A stretch of 64,000 bases of DNA from DATAOG01 sp963798075 (GTDB lineage Bacteria > Pseudomonadota > Alphaproteobacteria > Geminicoccales > Geminicoccaceae): positions 62,001 through 126,000 of the forward strand of contig CAWCRU010000019.1 of NCBI GenBank assembly GCA_963798075.1. Direction: 5' to 3'. Of the stretch, positions 50,654 through 59,608 are shown piece after piece (the first letter of the stretch is position 1; each line of letters starts with the position of its first letter). The position numbers were made by a program, and so were the translations under genes. Under the pieces are notes generated by a model. It saw nothing but the letters and a program-made list of their open reading frames with translations. It was not told the origin of the DNA and did no database searches.

Positions 50654-52144
50654 CTACCCCTCGCGGCGGTAGTTGGGCGCCTCGCGGGTGATGCCGACGT
50701 CGTGGACGTGGCCTTCGCGCACGCCCGCCTGGGTCACCCGGATGAAGGCGCAGCCGCGCTGCATCGCGGCGATGCTGGCGTTGCCGGTGTAGCCCATGGC
50801 GGCGCGCAGGCCGCCGACCAGCTGATGGACGATCGTCGCCACGGGCCCGCGGTAGGGCACCTGGCCCTCGATCCCTTCGGGCACGAGCTTGAGCTGGTCG
50901 CGGATCTCCTCCTGGAAATAGCGGTCGGCCGAGCCGCGCGCCATCGCCCCCAGCGAGCCCATGCCGCGGTACGCCTTGTACGAGCGCCCCTGGTAGAGAT
51001 AGACCTCGCCCGGGCTCTCGTCGGTGCCGGCGAACAGAGAGCCGATCATCGCGCAGTCGGCGCCGGCCGCGATCGCCTTGGCGAGATCGCCGGACGAGCG
51101 GATGCCGCCGTCGGCGATCACCGGCACGCCTTGCTGATGGCAATGCTCGGCCACGTCCATGAGCGCTGCCAGCTGCGGCACGCCGACGCCCGCGACCACC
51201 CGGGTGGTGCAGATCGAGCCCGGCCCGATCCCGACCTTGACGGCATCCGCGCCGGCATCGATCAGGGCCTTGGCGCCGGCGAGCGTCGCGACGTTGCCGG
51301 CCAGCACCTGGGTCCGGTTGCTCAGCTGCCGGATGCGCTCGACGGCCTCGAGCACGCGCGCCGAATGGCCGTGGGCGGTGTCGACCACCAGCAGATCGAC
51401 GCCCGCCTCGATCAGCGCCGCCGCCCGCTCGAGCCCGGCCGGCCCGACCCCGGTCGCGGCGCCGGCCCGCAGCCGGCCCTGGCTGTCCTTGCACGCGTTG
51501 GGAAAGCTCTCTGCCTTTTCGATGTCCTTGACGGTCACGAGGCCGATCAGCCGGTAGTCGGCATCGACCACGAGCAGCTTTTCGATCCGGTGGCGATGCA
51601 GCAGTTGCTTGGCTTCGTCGCGGCCGACGCCCTCGCCCACCGTGACCAGGCGCTCCGACGTCATCAGCTCGCGCACGGGCACCTCGAGGTCGGTCGCGAA
51701 GCGGACGTCGCGATTGGTGAGGATGCCGGCCAGGCGCCGGCCTTCGCCCTCGACCACGGGGATGCCGGAGATGGCGTGCGCGGCCATCAGGTCGAGCGCC
51801 TCGGCAAGCGTCGCCTCGGGACCGAGGGTGATCGGGTTGACCACCATGCCGGCCTCGAATTTCTTGACTTTCCTGACCTCGTCCGCCTGAGCTTGCGGGC
51901 TGAGGTTGCGGTGGATCACCCCGATCCCGCCGTGCTGGGCCATGGCGATCGCGAGGCCGGCCTCGGTCACGGTGTCCATCGCGGCCGAGAGCAGCGGGAT
52001 GCCGAGCTCGATCTCGCGGGTCAGACGGGTCGCGACCGCGACCTCGGCCGGCAGGACCTCCGAATGGGCGGGCTCGAGCAGAACGTCATCGAAGGTGAGC
52101 GCTTCTCGGATCGCGATCGCCGCCCGCTGCATCACTGCCCTCAC
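50654..52144 (-). CDS. guaB: Inosine-5'-monophosphate dehydrogenase
   Basis: GuaB oxidises IMP to XMP with NAD, the first committed step to GMP. The 496-residue protein has the barrel entry ALTFDDVLLEPAHSEVLP, two CBS domains inserted at about residues 100-220 (ISGIPVVEGEGRRLAGIL, RIEKLLVVDADYRLIGLV), and the catalytic Cys loop GIGPGSICTTRVVAGVG. The flap region YRGMGSLGAMARGSADRYFQ is complete. The start is ATG 52144; ATG 52132 (MQRAAIAIREALTF) is an alternative. The frame is intact. Confidence 0.96.
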   Translation of the reverse strand: MRAVMQRAAIAIREALTFDDVLLEPAHSEVLPAEVAVATRLTREIELGIPLLSAAMDTVTEAGLAIAMAQHGGIGVIHRNLSPQAQADEVRKVKKFEAGMVVNPITLGPEATLAEALDLMAAHAISGIPVVEGEGRRLAGILTNRDVRFATDLEVPVRELMTSERLVTVGEGVGRDEAKQLLHRHRIEKLLVVDADYRLIGLVTVKDIEKAESFPNACKDSQGRLRAGAATGVGPAGLERAAALIEAGVDLLVVDTAHGHSARVLEAVERIRQLSNRTQVLAGNVATLAGAKALIDAGADAVKVGIGPGSICTTRVVAGVGVPQLAALMDVAEHCHQQGVPVIADGGIRSSGDLAKAIAAGADCAMIGSLFAGTDESPGEVYLYQGRSYKAYRGMGSLGAMARGSADRYFQEEIRDQLKLVPEGIEGQVPYRGPVATIVHQLVGGLRAAMGYTGNASIAAMQRGCAFIRVTQAGVREGHVHDVGITREAPNYRREG

Positions 52145-52202
52145 CCCGCCCGCAAGGTTGCGCCTATATAGGCGCCGCCGGCCGAGTTGGCGAGCAGGAT
52201 CG

Positions 52203-52811
52203 TCAGCCCGACTGCAGGCTCGCCGGCAAGGCGAGGATCATGGCGCCGACCGCTGCGAGCCAGCTGCCGACGACCCGCACGAGGATCCGCTGCCACTGGG
52301 CCTCGAGCGACACGACCAGAGCACTCGGCAGAAGGATCGCCGCGAGCCCGGCGAGCGCGCTCCCGAGCAGGAACAGCAAAGGGTCCGAGCCGCCCGCCAT
52401 GCCCGAGCCGTTGGCGAGGCCGCTGCAGAGCCCGAGTGCCGCCCCGAGCCCGAGCAGGACGACCTGCGGCAGCGCCGCGTCGAGGGCCAGCAGGAGGCCC
52501 AGGACCACGAACGAGCCGGCGTTGAGGGTCGCCAGATGGGCGGGCGGCGGCAGCGCGCCGCCGAGACCCGTGCCGAGGATGAAGGCGGCCGGCAGGACCA
52601 GCAGCATCCGGCGCGCGGCGGGCTTGCCGTTCTGGCCCGCGAGCAGGCCCAGCGCCAGCAGCGGCGGCGCCAGATCGAGCGCGGTCGTCGGGTGCAGCAG
52701 GCCGCCATAGAAGTCGCCGAAGCGCGCGCCCAGGCTGTGCGCCGACGCCGGCCCGGGCCAGGCGGCGGCGAGAAGGGCCAGGGCTTGCGCCGCCCTCGCC
52801 GCCGGCCGCAT
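52203..52811 (-). CDS. HupE/UreJ-like membrane protein (third of the cluster)
   Basis: The 202-residue protein has a signal-like N-terminus (AQALALLAAAWPGPASAHSL) and six hydrophobic segments. The mature part begins SLGARFGDFYGGLLHPTTAL, a variant of the HupE/UreJ start, in which His residues near the N-terminus are thought to help bind nickel. It is more diverged than the next gene and lacks the HPITGxDH motif in exact form. The start overlaps the hupE stop as TGATG. Nickel or cobalt permeation is the family proposal; no metal site is proven. Confidence 0.75.
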   Translation of the reverse strand: MRPAARAAQALALLAAAWPGPASAHSLGARFGDFYGGLLHPTTALDLAPPLLALGLLAGQNGKPAARRMLLVLPAAFILGTGLGGALPPPAHLATLNAGSFVVLGLLLALDAALPQVVLLGLGAALGLCSGLANGSGMAGGSDPLLFLLGSALAGLAAILLPSALVVSLEAQWQRILVRVVGSWLAAVGAMILALPASLQSG

Positions 52812-53431
52812 CACGCGGCGATCAGAAAATAGAGGCCGACGCACATGATCGCCCCGCCGGTCGCCCGCACCACGCGCTCGCCGAGCGGCCAGCGGACCAG
52901 GAGGCCGAAGCTGATGCCGCAGAGGTGGAGCAGCCCGGTCGCGACCACGAAGCCGATGCCGTAGGCGAGCGCATTGGTCGCCCCCGGCAGCTCGGCGCCA
53001 TGGGCGTAGCCGTGAAAGATCGCGAACGCGCCGACCAGCACGGCTGCGATCCAGAGCGGCGGCCGGGCGGCGAAGGCGACCATGGCGCCGAGCCCGATCG
53101 CGGACAGCGCGATGCCGATCTCGACCCCCGGCAGCGGCACGCCCAGGACCCCGAGCACGCCGCCCGCCGACATCACCAGCGGGAACACGATCGGCAACAG
53201 CCAGATCGCGGGCGGCCCGAGGAAGGCGCCCCACATGCCGACCGCGACCATGGCGACGACGTGATCGGGGCCGGTGATCGGGTGCAAAAAGCCGGTCGTG
53301 AAGCCGCCGGCGACGCCCTGGCCGGTGTGCGCGAGCGCCGGCGTCGCGAGCAGCATCAAAGCCGCCGCCAGCAACGCCGGCCCTGCCAGGCCCTGGCGCG
53401 GCGCGGGCCGTGGGGTGGGCTCGCTCGACAT
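52811..53431 (-). CDS. hupE: HupE/UreJ family protein (putative nickel permease)
   Basis: The 206-residue membrane protein has a signal sequence ending ATPALAHTGQG and the family motif FLHPITGPDHVVAMVAVGMW, with His and Asp residues implicated in nickel uptake by HupE. A second motif, IFHGYAHGAELP, lies at about residue 130. About six helices are visible. I chose ATG 53431 (MSSEPTPRP) because GGAGGAGACGGAGG precedes it; the open frame runs to 53521. No hydrogenase or urease gene is in the window. Confidence 0.87.
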   Translation of the reverse strand: MSSEPTPRPAPRQGLAGPALLAAALMLLATPALAHTGQGVAGGFTTGFLHPITGPDHVVAMVAVGMWGAFLGPPAIWLLPIVFPLVMSAGGVLGVLGVPLPGVEIGIALSAIGLGAMVAFAARPPLWIAAVLVGAFAIFHGYAHGAELPGATNALAYGIGFVVATGLLHLCGISFGLLVRWPLGERVVRATGGAIMCVGLYFLIAA

Positions 53432-53459
53432 CCTCCGTCTCCTCCGCATTGGCGACCGT

Positions 53460-54476
53460 TTATGAGGCGAACGCGAGCGCGGTCGTCCGCTCGATGAACC
53501 AGAACGCGGCGGCGGTGCCAATCACGTAAGCGGGCAAGGGCTCGAGCCGCCGCGGCCAGACCACCTCGAGGCGGGCAAACGCCCAGGCGAAGCTCAGGCA
53601 GAGCCCCACGAACAGCAGCTGGCCCGCCTCGACCCCGAGATTGAAGAACAGCAGCGCCTGCGGGATCTCGGCCGCGGGCAGACCGACCTGGCCCAGCGCG
53701 CTCGCGAAGCCCAGCCCGTGCAGCAGGCCGAAGACGAAGGCGATCAGCCAGGGGAACTGATGGGTGAGGCCGATCCGGCCGTCGCGGCCATGCAGGATCT
53801 CGGCCGCGAGGAAGACGATGCTGAGCGCGATCAGAGCATCGACCGGCGCCGGCGGCACGGCGATCACGCCAAGGGTGGCGAGGGCCAGGGTCAGGCTGTG
53901 GGCGAGCGTGAACGCGGTCACCGTCTTGACCAGCATCCAGGGCCCGCGCACGAGCAGGAGCAGCCCGAGCACGAACAGCAGGTGGTCGACCCCGAACAGG
54001 ATGTGCGTGATGCCGAGTGCGAGGTAGCGCCCGGCGGCGTCGAGCAGCGAGCCGGAACCGGCATGCAGGGCCGCGAGCGGCACCTCGATGCCGGTGCCGC
54101 TGCGGCCGAAGAACTGGCGCGCGCTCGAACCGTCCAGCCAGCGGACGGCGAGCATGACGCCCTGGCGCTGCCAGGGGAGCTGCAGGACGTCGCCCGCGTG
54201 CAGCGGCTGGTCGCCGCAGGCGAAGGCGTAGCGGAGGCTGGAGGCGCCAGCCCGGCCGCCGGGCGCTCCCGGGTCGAGCGTGCAGCGCGCCGGCAGACCG
54301 GGCGGCGCGAAGGCCTCCGCCGGGCCGGAGGCCAGGTCGACATCCAGGGCGTAGCGGCCGGCGCTGAGCTCCTCGAGAACGGCGCTGGCGACGCCGATGT
54401 CATGGGCGGCGGCGGCCGGCGCCAGCCCGAGGCCGAGCAGCAGGGCCAGGCGGACCCAGAGCCCGGTCCCGGTCAT
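53460..54476 (-). CDS. HupE/UreJ-2 family membrane protein with periplasmic domain
   Basis: This 338-residue protein has a signal peptide (LALLLGLGLAPAAAAHDIG), a periplasmic beta-rich domain (residues 25-150), then a six-helix membrane part beginning LALGITHILFGVDHLLFVLG. This is the HupE_UreJ_2 pattern (PF13795-type). The GVDHLLF and FGLLHGLGFASALG motifs hold the conserved His residues. It overlaps the peptidyl-prolyl isomerase stop by 4 bases and lies 28 bases before hupE. Confidence 0.87.
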   Translation of the reverse strand: MTGTGLWVRLALLLGLGLAPAAAAHDIGVASAVLEELSAGRYALDVDLASGPAEAFAPPGLPARCTLDPGAPGGRAGASSLRYAFACGDQPLHAGDVLQLPWQRQGVMLAVRWLDGSSARQFFGRSGTGIEVPLAALHAGSGSLLDAAGRYLALGITHILFGVDHLLFVLGLLLLVRGPWMLVKTVTAFTLAHSLTLALATLGVIAVPPAPVDALIALSIVFLAAEILHGRDGRIGLTHQFPWLIAFVFGLLHGLGFASALGQVGLPAAEIPQALLFFNLGVEAGQLLFVGLCLSFAWAFARLEVVWPRRLEPLPAYVIGTAAAFWFIERTTALAFAS

Positions 54477-55346
54477 GGCTGGGGCTGAGCGGGCTGGCCC
54501 TCGGCGGGCTGGACGACGATCCGATAGTGCTGGCGCAGGTCGGCGACCCGCGCGGCCACGATCTCGCTCTGGCGGGTCCGGCGCCAGTCCTCGCGGAGCG
54601 AGTTCTGGACCTCCTCGTAGGCCGGCACGCGCGCCGGCTGCCTGGCGATCACGCGGACGAAGTGCACGCCCTCGGCCGAGCGCAGCGGCCCCTGCCATTC
54701 GCCCGGCGGCAGCTCGAAGATCTGCCGGGCGTTGGCGGCGCCGAACAGGTCGCCGAGGTCGCGCGCGCTGTAGCCCGCGAGCCTCGGGCCCAGCATATAG
54801 AGGCGGTCGCCCAGGCCCTCGATCGCGGCGCCGGCGCGCAGGCGCTCGAGCAGGCCGTCCGGGACGGCGCCGGGATCGGCGAAATAGACCTGGTCGAGGG
54901 TGACCGCGGGCGGGGTCCGATAGCGCTCGAGGTTGGCCGTGCAGATACGCCTTGAGCTCGGTCTCGCTCGCCTCCGGCAGGTCCTCGTTGAGCAAAAAGC
55001 GCATCTTCTGGACGAGATGCTGCTCGACCAGGCTGTCCTGCTCGAGCCCCCGCTTGTAGGCCTCGCGCAGCAGCACCGCGTCGTCGATCATGCCTTGCAC
55101 GACGCGCGCCCGCTCCGCCTCCGACAGCGGCCGGCCGAGGAGCTGCACCTGCTGGTCGAGGATCGTCTGCACGCTCGGCCGGTCGATCACGATCGTCTCG
55201 CGCTGGGCGGACTGGCGCCATGCGCTCGCCGCGAACAGGAGGCCGCCCAGGACCACGAAGTGGACCAGCGGCTCGCGGCGCAGGAACGCCCAGAAGCGCT
55301 GGCCGCGGGACCTCGCCTCGTAGGCGGGAAGCGCGATCCCGGTCAT
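54473..55346 (-). CDS. Membrane-anchored parvulin-type peptidyl-prolyl isomerase (one frameshift)
   Basis: The protein has about 290 residues. One N-terminal membrane anchor (EPLVHFVVLGGLLFAASAW) is followed by a SurA/PpiD-like helical chaperone part (DRPSVQTILDQQVQLLGRPL) and a parvulin domain (DLGDLFGAANARQIFELPPG, GPLRSAEGVHFVRVIARQPA). A +1 break near 54938 separates the halves. It is translationally coupled to the HupE_UreJ_2 gene by ATGA, so it may help fold the periplasmic domain of that protein (inference). The same gene pair occurs next to DUF3604 genes in other bacteria; none is seen here. Confidence 0.82.
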
Positions 55347-55371
55347 CGCCGCCGCGACCGGATCGCCCGCC

Positions 55372-56193
55372 TCAGACCCGCTCGCCGCCGGTCGCGAGCA
55401 GGATGCCCTTGGGCGCGATGCCATGGCGGTAGGCCCAGCCGAGGCCGTCTTCGGTGCGCCCGGCCGGGAAATATTCGCAGCCGACCCAGCCCGGGTAGCC
55501 CAGCCGGTCGAGCAGCTCGAACAGGTAGGCATAGTTGATCTCGCCGGTGTCGGGCTCCTGGCGCTCGGGGACGCCCGCGATCTGGACGTGCGCCGTGACC
55601 GCCTGGTGGCGCTCGAAGCTGCGCGCGAGATCGCCGGTCATGATCTGGGCGTGGTAGAAGTCGAACTGGAGCTTGAGGCTCGGGTGGTCGAGCTCGGCGA
55701 TCAGGGCCGCACCCTCGTCCGGCGTGTTGAGCAGGTAGCCCTTGATGTCGCGCGTGTTGATCGGCTCGATCAGCGCCAGCCGGCCGCTGTTGGCGCAGGC
55801 GTCGGCGGCGCGCCGGAGGTTCTCCTTGAAGACCTGCAGACAGGCTTGCCTGCTGGTACCGGCGGGCTGGACGCCTGCCATGATGTGGATCATCGGGCAG
55901 GCGAGCGCCTGGGCGTAGGCCAGCGCCTGGTCGAGGGCCGCCTCGAAGTCGGCCTCGCGACCGGGCAGGCCGGCCAGGCCCCGCTCGCCGGCCGCGAAAT
56001 CGCCGGGCGGCGTGTTCAGCAGCACGAGCTCAACGTCGCTCGCCACCAGGCGGTCGTGCAGCTCGGCCGCCTCCGCCACGTACGGGAACTGGCATTCGAC
56101 CGCCTTGAAGCCGGCGGTCGCCGCGGCCTCGATCCGGTCGCCGAACGGCCGGTCGCTGAACATCGTGCTGATGTTGGCGGCAAAGCGCGGCAT
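55372..56193 (-). CDS. hyi: Hydroxypyruvate isomerase / 2-oxo-tetronate isomerase family (Hyi/OtnI)
   Basis: The 273-residue TIM barrel belongs to the xylose-isomerase-like family that interconverts hydroxypyruvate and tartronate semialdehyde, or 2-oxo-tetronates. It has PRFAANISTMFSDRPFGDRI, LIEPINTRDIKGYLLNTPDE with the metal-binding Glu, LQFDFYHAQIMTGDL and GCEYFPAGRTEDGLGW with the second Glu. The frame is intact. It lies near other sugar-acid enzymes but its exact substrate is open. Confidence 0.9.
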   Translation of the reverse strand: MPRFAANISTMFSDRPFGDRIEAAATAGFKAVECQFPYVAEAAELHDRLVASDVELVLLNTPPGDFAAGERGLAGLPGREADFEAALDQALAYAQALACPMIHIMAGVQPAGTSRQACLQVFKENLRRAADACANSGRLALIEPINTRDIKGYLLNTPDEGAALIAELDHPSLKLQFDFYHAQIMTGDLARSFERHQAVTAHVQIAGVPERQEPDTGEINYAYLFELLDRLGYPGWVGCEYFPAGRTEDGLGWAYRHGIAPKGILLATGGERV

Positions 56194-56305
56194 GGCTCAC
56201 CTCCTCGAGCTTTGCTGCTCTTCTACACGAGCAGGGCGCCGCCGCCGAGCCCTTCCTTCGGCGCGCCGCCTCCCGCCCGGGAGCGATCCACGCGCGCGCA
56301 AAGGC

Positions 56306-57674
56306 TCAGTAGGCGAGCTCGCTGAAGACCGGATCGACCGAGTTGCCCCAACGGCCGTGGTAGAGGGCGAGCAGGCCCTCCGCGGGCGTCCGGCCGGTCT
56401 CGGCGATGCCGCCGAGCGCTGTCAGGAACTGGCGCTCGTCCTGGCCGGCCCAGTCCTCCTCGGCGCGCCGCCTGAGGCCGGTGTCGGCGAGCTCGAGCAT
56501 GCGCTTGGCCAGGTCCTGCACGGTGCCGCCGCGGAACGGCGTCTTGAGGCCGTGTCTCGGCACCTCGGCGCGCAGATGGGCGTGCTCCTCGAGGCGTCCA
56601 GTCCCTGATCCACTCGTAGGCCGCATCGAGCGGCTCGTCGTGGTAGAGGACGCCCACCCAGAGCGCCGGCAGCGCGCACAGGTTCCGCCAGGGCCCGCCG
56701 TCGGCGCCGCGCATCTCGAGGAAGCGCTTGAGGCGGACCTCGGGGAACAGCGTCGTCAGGTGATCGTTCCAGTCGGTCAAGGTCGGGACCTCGCCCGGCA
56801 GCGCCGGCAGCCGGCCGGCCAGAAAGTCGCGAAAGCTCTGGCCGCTCGCGTCGATGTATTTGCCGTCGCGGTAGACGAAGTACATCGGCACATCGAGCGC
56901 GTGCCGGACATAGCGCTCGAAGCCCATGCCCGCCTCGAACACGAACGGCAGGATGCCCGAGCGGTCGGGGTCGGTGTCGGTCCAGATGTGGCTGCGATAG
57001 CTGAGAAAGCCGTTGGGCCGGCCTTCGGTGAACGGCGAGTTGGCGAAGAGCGCGGTCGCCACCGGCTGCAGGGCGAGGCCGACCCGGAACTTCTTGACCA
57101 TGTCGGCCTCGGAGTCGAAGTCGAGATTGACCTGGATCGTGCAGGTCCGCAGCATCATGTCGAGGCCGAGGCTACCCTTCTTGGGCATGTAGGCGCGCAT
57201 GATCCGGTAGCGGCCCTTGGGCATCCAGGGAATGTCCTCGCGCTTCCATTTGGGCTGGAAGCCGAGGCCGAGCATGCCGATGCCGAGCGGGGCCGCGACC
57301 GTGCGCACCTGGTCGAGGTGCTCGTGGACCTCGCAGCAGGTCTCGTGCAGGGTCTTGACCGGCGCGCCGGAGAGCTCGAACTGGCCGCCGGGCTCGAGGG
57401 TGATGTTGGCGCGGCCGCGCTGGAGCGCGATCGGCCGGCCGGCCTCGAGGATCGGCTGCCAGCCGAAGCGCGCGGCCAGGCTCTCGAGCAGCGCCCGCAC
57501 GCTGCGCTCGCCGTCGTAGGGCAGCGGCCGCAGGTCGTCGTGGGTGTAGCCGAACTTCTCGTGCTCGGTGCCGATCCGCCAGTCGCTCTTCGGCTTGCTG
57601 CCGGCCTCGAGATACGCGACCAGCTGGCGCTCGTCGGTGATCGGCTCGCCCTGGGCTTGTGGCGGAGCGGACAT
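56306..57674 (-). CDS. gshA: Glutamate-cysteine ligase, plant/alphaproteobacterial type (one frameshift)
   Basis: GshA joins glutamate and cysteine in the first step of glutathione synthesis. About 456 residues. It has RIGTEHEKFGYTHDDLRPLP, ITLEPGGQFELSGAPVKTLH, MLRTCTIQVNLDFDSEADMV and RFLEMRGADGGPWRNLCALP, all typical of the plant-type GCS2 group. A +1 break at about 56597 separates YEWIRDWT from EEHAHLRAEVPRHGLKTPFR and the end FSELAY. As glutathione synthesis is normally needed, a sequence error is likely. The gene is divergent from the dehydrogenase at 57906. Confidence 0.93.
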
Positions 57675-57769
57675 GGGAGGACTCCGATGGATGGGGACAA
57701 TCAGGTGGTATCGAAGCTCTCTGCCGTCGAGCCATGGATCGCAGAAGCCGCCATTGAGGGCAGGGCCCG

Positions 57770-57784
57770 GGGCTTGTCAAGCCC
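57770..57784. promoter_or_regulatory. Perfect palindrome between gshA and the tartrate/malate dehydrogenase gene
   Basis: GGGCTTG and CAAGCCC are separated by a single T, a perfect dyad of 15 bases, extended with one mismatch on the G/C-rich flanks. It lies in the 231-bp gap between two divergent genes, where an operator for one or both could sit. No T run follows, so it is not a terminator. Confidence 0.4.
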
Positions 57785-57905
57785 GGGTGCCCGACCCATC
57801 CGGTGCGCGGCTAATGGCAACCGGTCCCTCGCCGGACCGCGCGCGCAAAGATTGACGCCCGCGGCCCCCGCTCGCAGTCTGGCGTCGGCAGAACGAGGGG
57901 ACCGC

Positions 57906-58981
57906 ATGGCGAAGCACCGGATTGCGGCGATTGCGGGCGACGGTATCGGCCAGGAGGTGATCGCGGCCGGGCTCGAGGTGCTGCGCGCGCTGCAGACGCG
58001 CGCGCCCGGGCTCGAGATCGAGGTCGAGGCGTTCGACTGGGGCTCGGCCTGGTACCGCGCCCACGGCCGGATGATGCCCGAGGACGGCCTCGAGCGGCTC
58101 AAGGGCTTCGATGCGATCTATTTCGGCGCGGTGGGCGCCCCCGACATCCCGGACGACGTCACGCTCTGGGGGCTCAGGCTCGCGATCTGCCAGGGCTTCG
58201 ACCAGTACGCCAACGTCCGCCCGGCGCGCCTCTTGCCGGGCGTCACCGGCCCGCTCCGGAACGCGGGCGCGGCCGACCTCGACTGGATCGTGGTCCGCGA
58301 GAACACCGAGGGCGAGTATGCGGGCGCCGGCGGCCGGGTGCACCGCGGCCTGCCCGAGGAGGTCGGGACCGAGGTCGCGATCTTCACGCGCAAGGGCTGC
58401 GAGCGGATCATGCGCTTTGCCTTCGAGCTCGCCCGCAGGCGCGCGAAGAAGCTCCTGACGCTCGTCACCAAGTCGAACGCGCAGCGCCACGGCATGGTCC
58501 TCTGGGACGAGGTCTTCTTCGAGCTCAGGACCGAGTTTCCAGACGTCGCGACCGACAAGGAGCTGGTCGACGCCATGACCACGCGCATGGTGCTCAAGCC
58601 CGGGAGCCTGGACGTGATCGTCGCGACCAACCTGCACGCCGACATCCTCTCCGACCTCGCCTCGGCGCTGACCGGCTCGCTCGGCGTCGGCCCGACCGCG
58701 AACCTCAACCCGGAACGGAAATACCCCTCGATGTTCGAGCCGATCCACGGCTCGGCCTTCGACATCACGGGCCAAGGCATCGCGAACCCGATCGCGACCT
58801 TCTGGACCGCCGCCCTGATGCTCGATCACCTGGGCGAGCCCGCGGCCGCGACCCTCCTGATGCGCGCGATCGAGCGCACGCTCGCGGCCGGCGACCTGCT
58901 GACCCCCGACCTCGGCGGCGGGCCACGACCGCAGAGGTCACCGCCCGGGTGTGCGATCTGTTGCGCGGCGCGAACGTCTGA
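57906..58981 (+). CDS. ttuC: Tartrate/D-malate dehydrogenase (isopropylmalate dehydrogenase family), C-terminal frameshift
   Basis: The enzyme oxidises D-malate or tartrate with NAD and a divalent metal. About 357 residues. It has IAGDGIGQEVIAAGLEVLRA, the subgroup signature GAPDIPDDVTLWGLRLAICQ, the substrate arginines in FDQYANVRPARLLPGV, VVRENTEGEYAGAGG and the metal Asp in MFEPIHGSAFDITGQG. After DLGG at about 58920 the frame is off by one (-1); the restored frame reads ATTAEVTARVCDLLRGANV and stops at 58981. It could also be named dmlA. Confidence 0.9.
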
Positions 58982-58990
58982 GCCGGCCCC

Positions 58991-59509
58991 TTGGCGAACC
59001 GTCGGCTTCTGCCCCTGCCCGCTTGCCTCATGGCGGCGATGCTCGGCGCGAGCGCCTTTGCCGGTGTCGCTCTGGCGGAGCCCGAGCTGACGCGGACCGT
59101 CGGCAAGTGGATCGTCGTCTGCGAGCGGACCGAGGCGGGCGGGAGCACCTGCGAGCTGCGCAACGATGAGCAGGGCAAGCCCGCGCTCGAGCAGGCAAAG
59201 CTGCTCTCGCTGACCCTGCACGCCGGCAGCCACGAGGCCGAGGGGCTGGTCCGGATCGCCGACCTCGAGCTGGCGCCCCGGCTCGACGTCGAGATCGCCT
59301 TCGGCGACCGCAGGCTCGCGGCCGAGGGCGTCGGCCGGCACGGCCGGCTGGCGGCGCGCTTTACCCTGCGGGCGTCGGAGATCCCGGGCTTCGCGAGCGC
59401 CGGGACGGTACGAGTGCGCTTCGTCGACCAGCAGGCCAAGGCCCATGAGGTGGCTTTCCCGACCGCCGGCCTCGCGGACGCGCTGACGCTCGCGAGCGCG
59501 CATCTGTAG
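58991..59509 (+). CDS. Invasion-associated locus B (IalB)-like exported protein
   Basis: The 172-residue protein has a signal peptide (CLMAAMLGASAFAGVALA). The mature domain begins TRTVGKWIVVCERTEAGGST and contains two cysteines about 11 residues apart, as in IalB-like proteins of alphaproteobacteria. Later strands (LSLTLHAGSHEAEGLVRIAD, VRVRFVDQQAKAHEVAFPTA) fit the same beta-rich fold. Role unknown outside Bartonella. The start at TTG 58991 has no clear ribosome site, so the N-terminus is uncertain. Confidence 0.72.
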   Translation: MANRRLLPLPACLMAAMLGASAFAGVALAEPELTRTVGKWIVVCERTEAGGSTCELRNDEQGKPALEQAKLLSLTLHAGSHEAEGLVRIADLELAPRLDVEIAFGDRRLAAEGVGRHGRLAARFTLRASEIPGFASAGTVRVRFVDQQAKAHEVAFPTAGLADALTLASAHL

Positions 59510-59608
59510 CCCCCGGCACCGTCGCCTCAGGCAATTCTGGCCGGCGTTGTTGACGCGGCGGCTGCGGCGGGGATGATCGGGCTCGACGCGTGGAAGAGAG
59601 GGGCCGTC

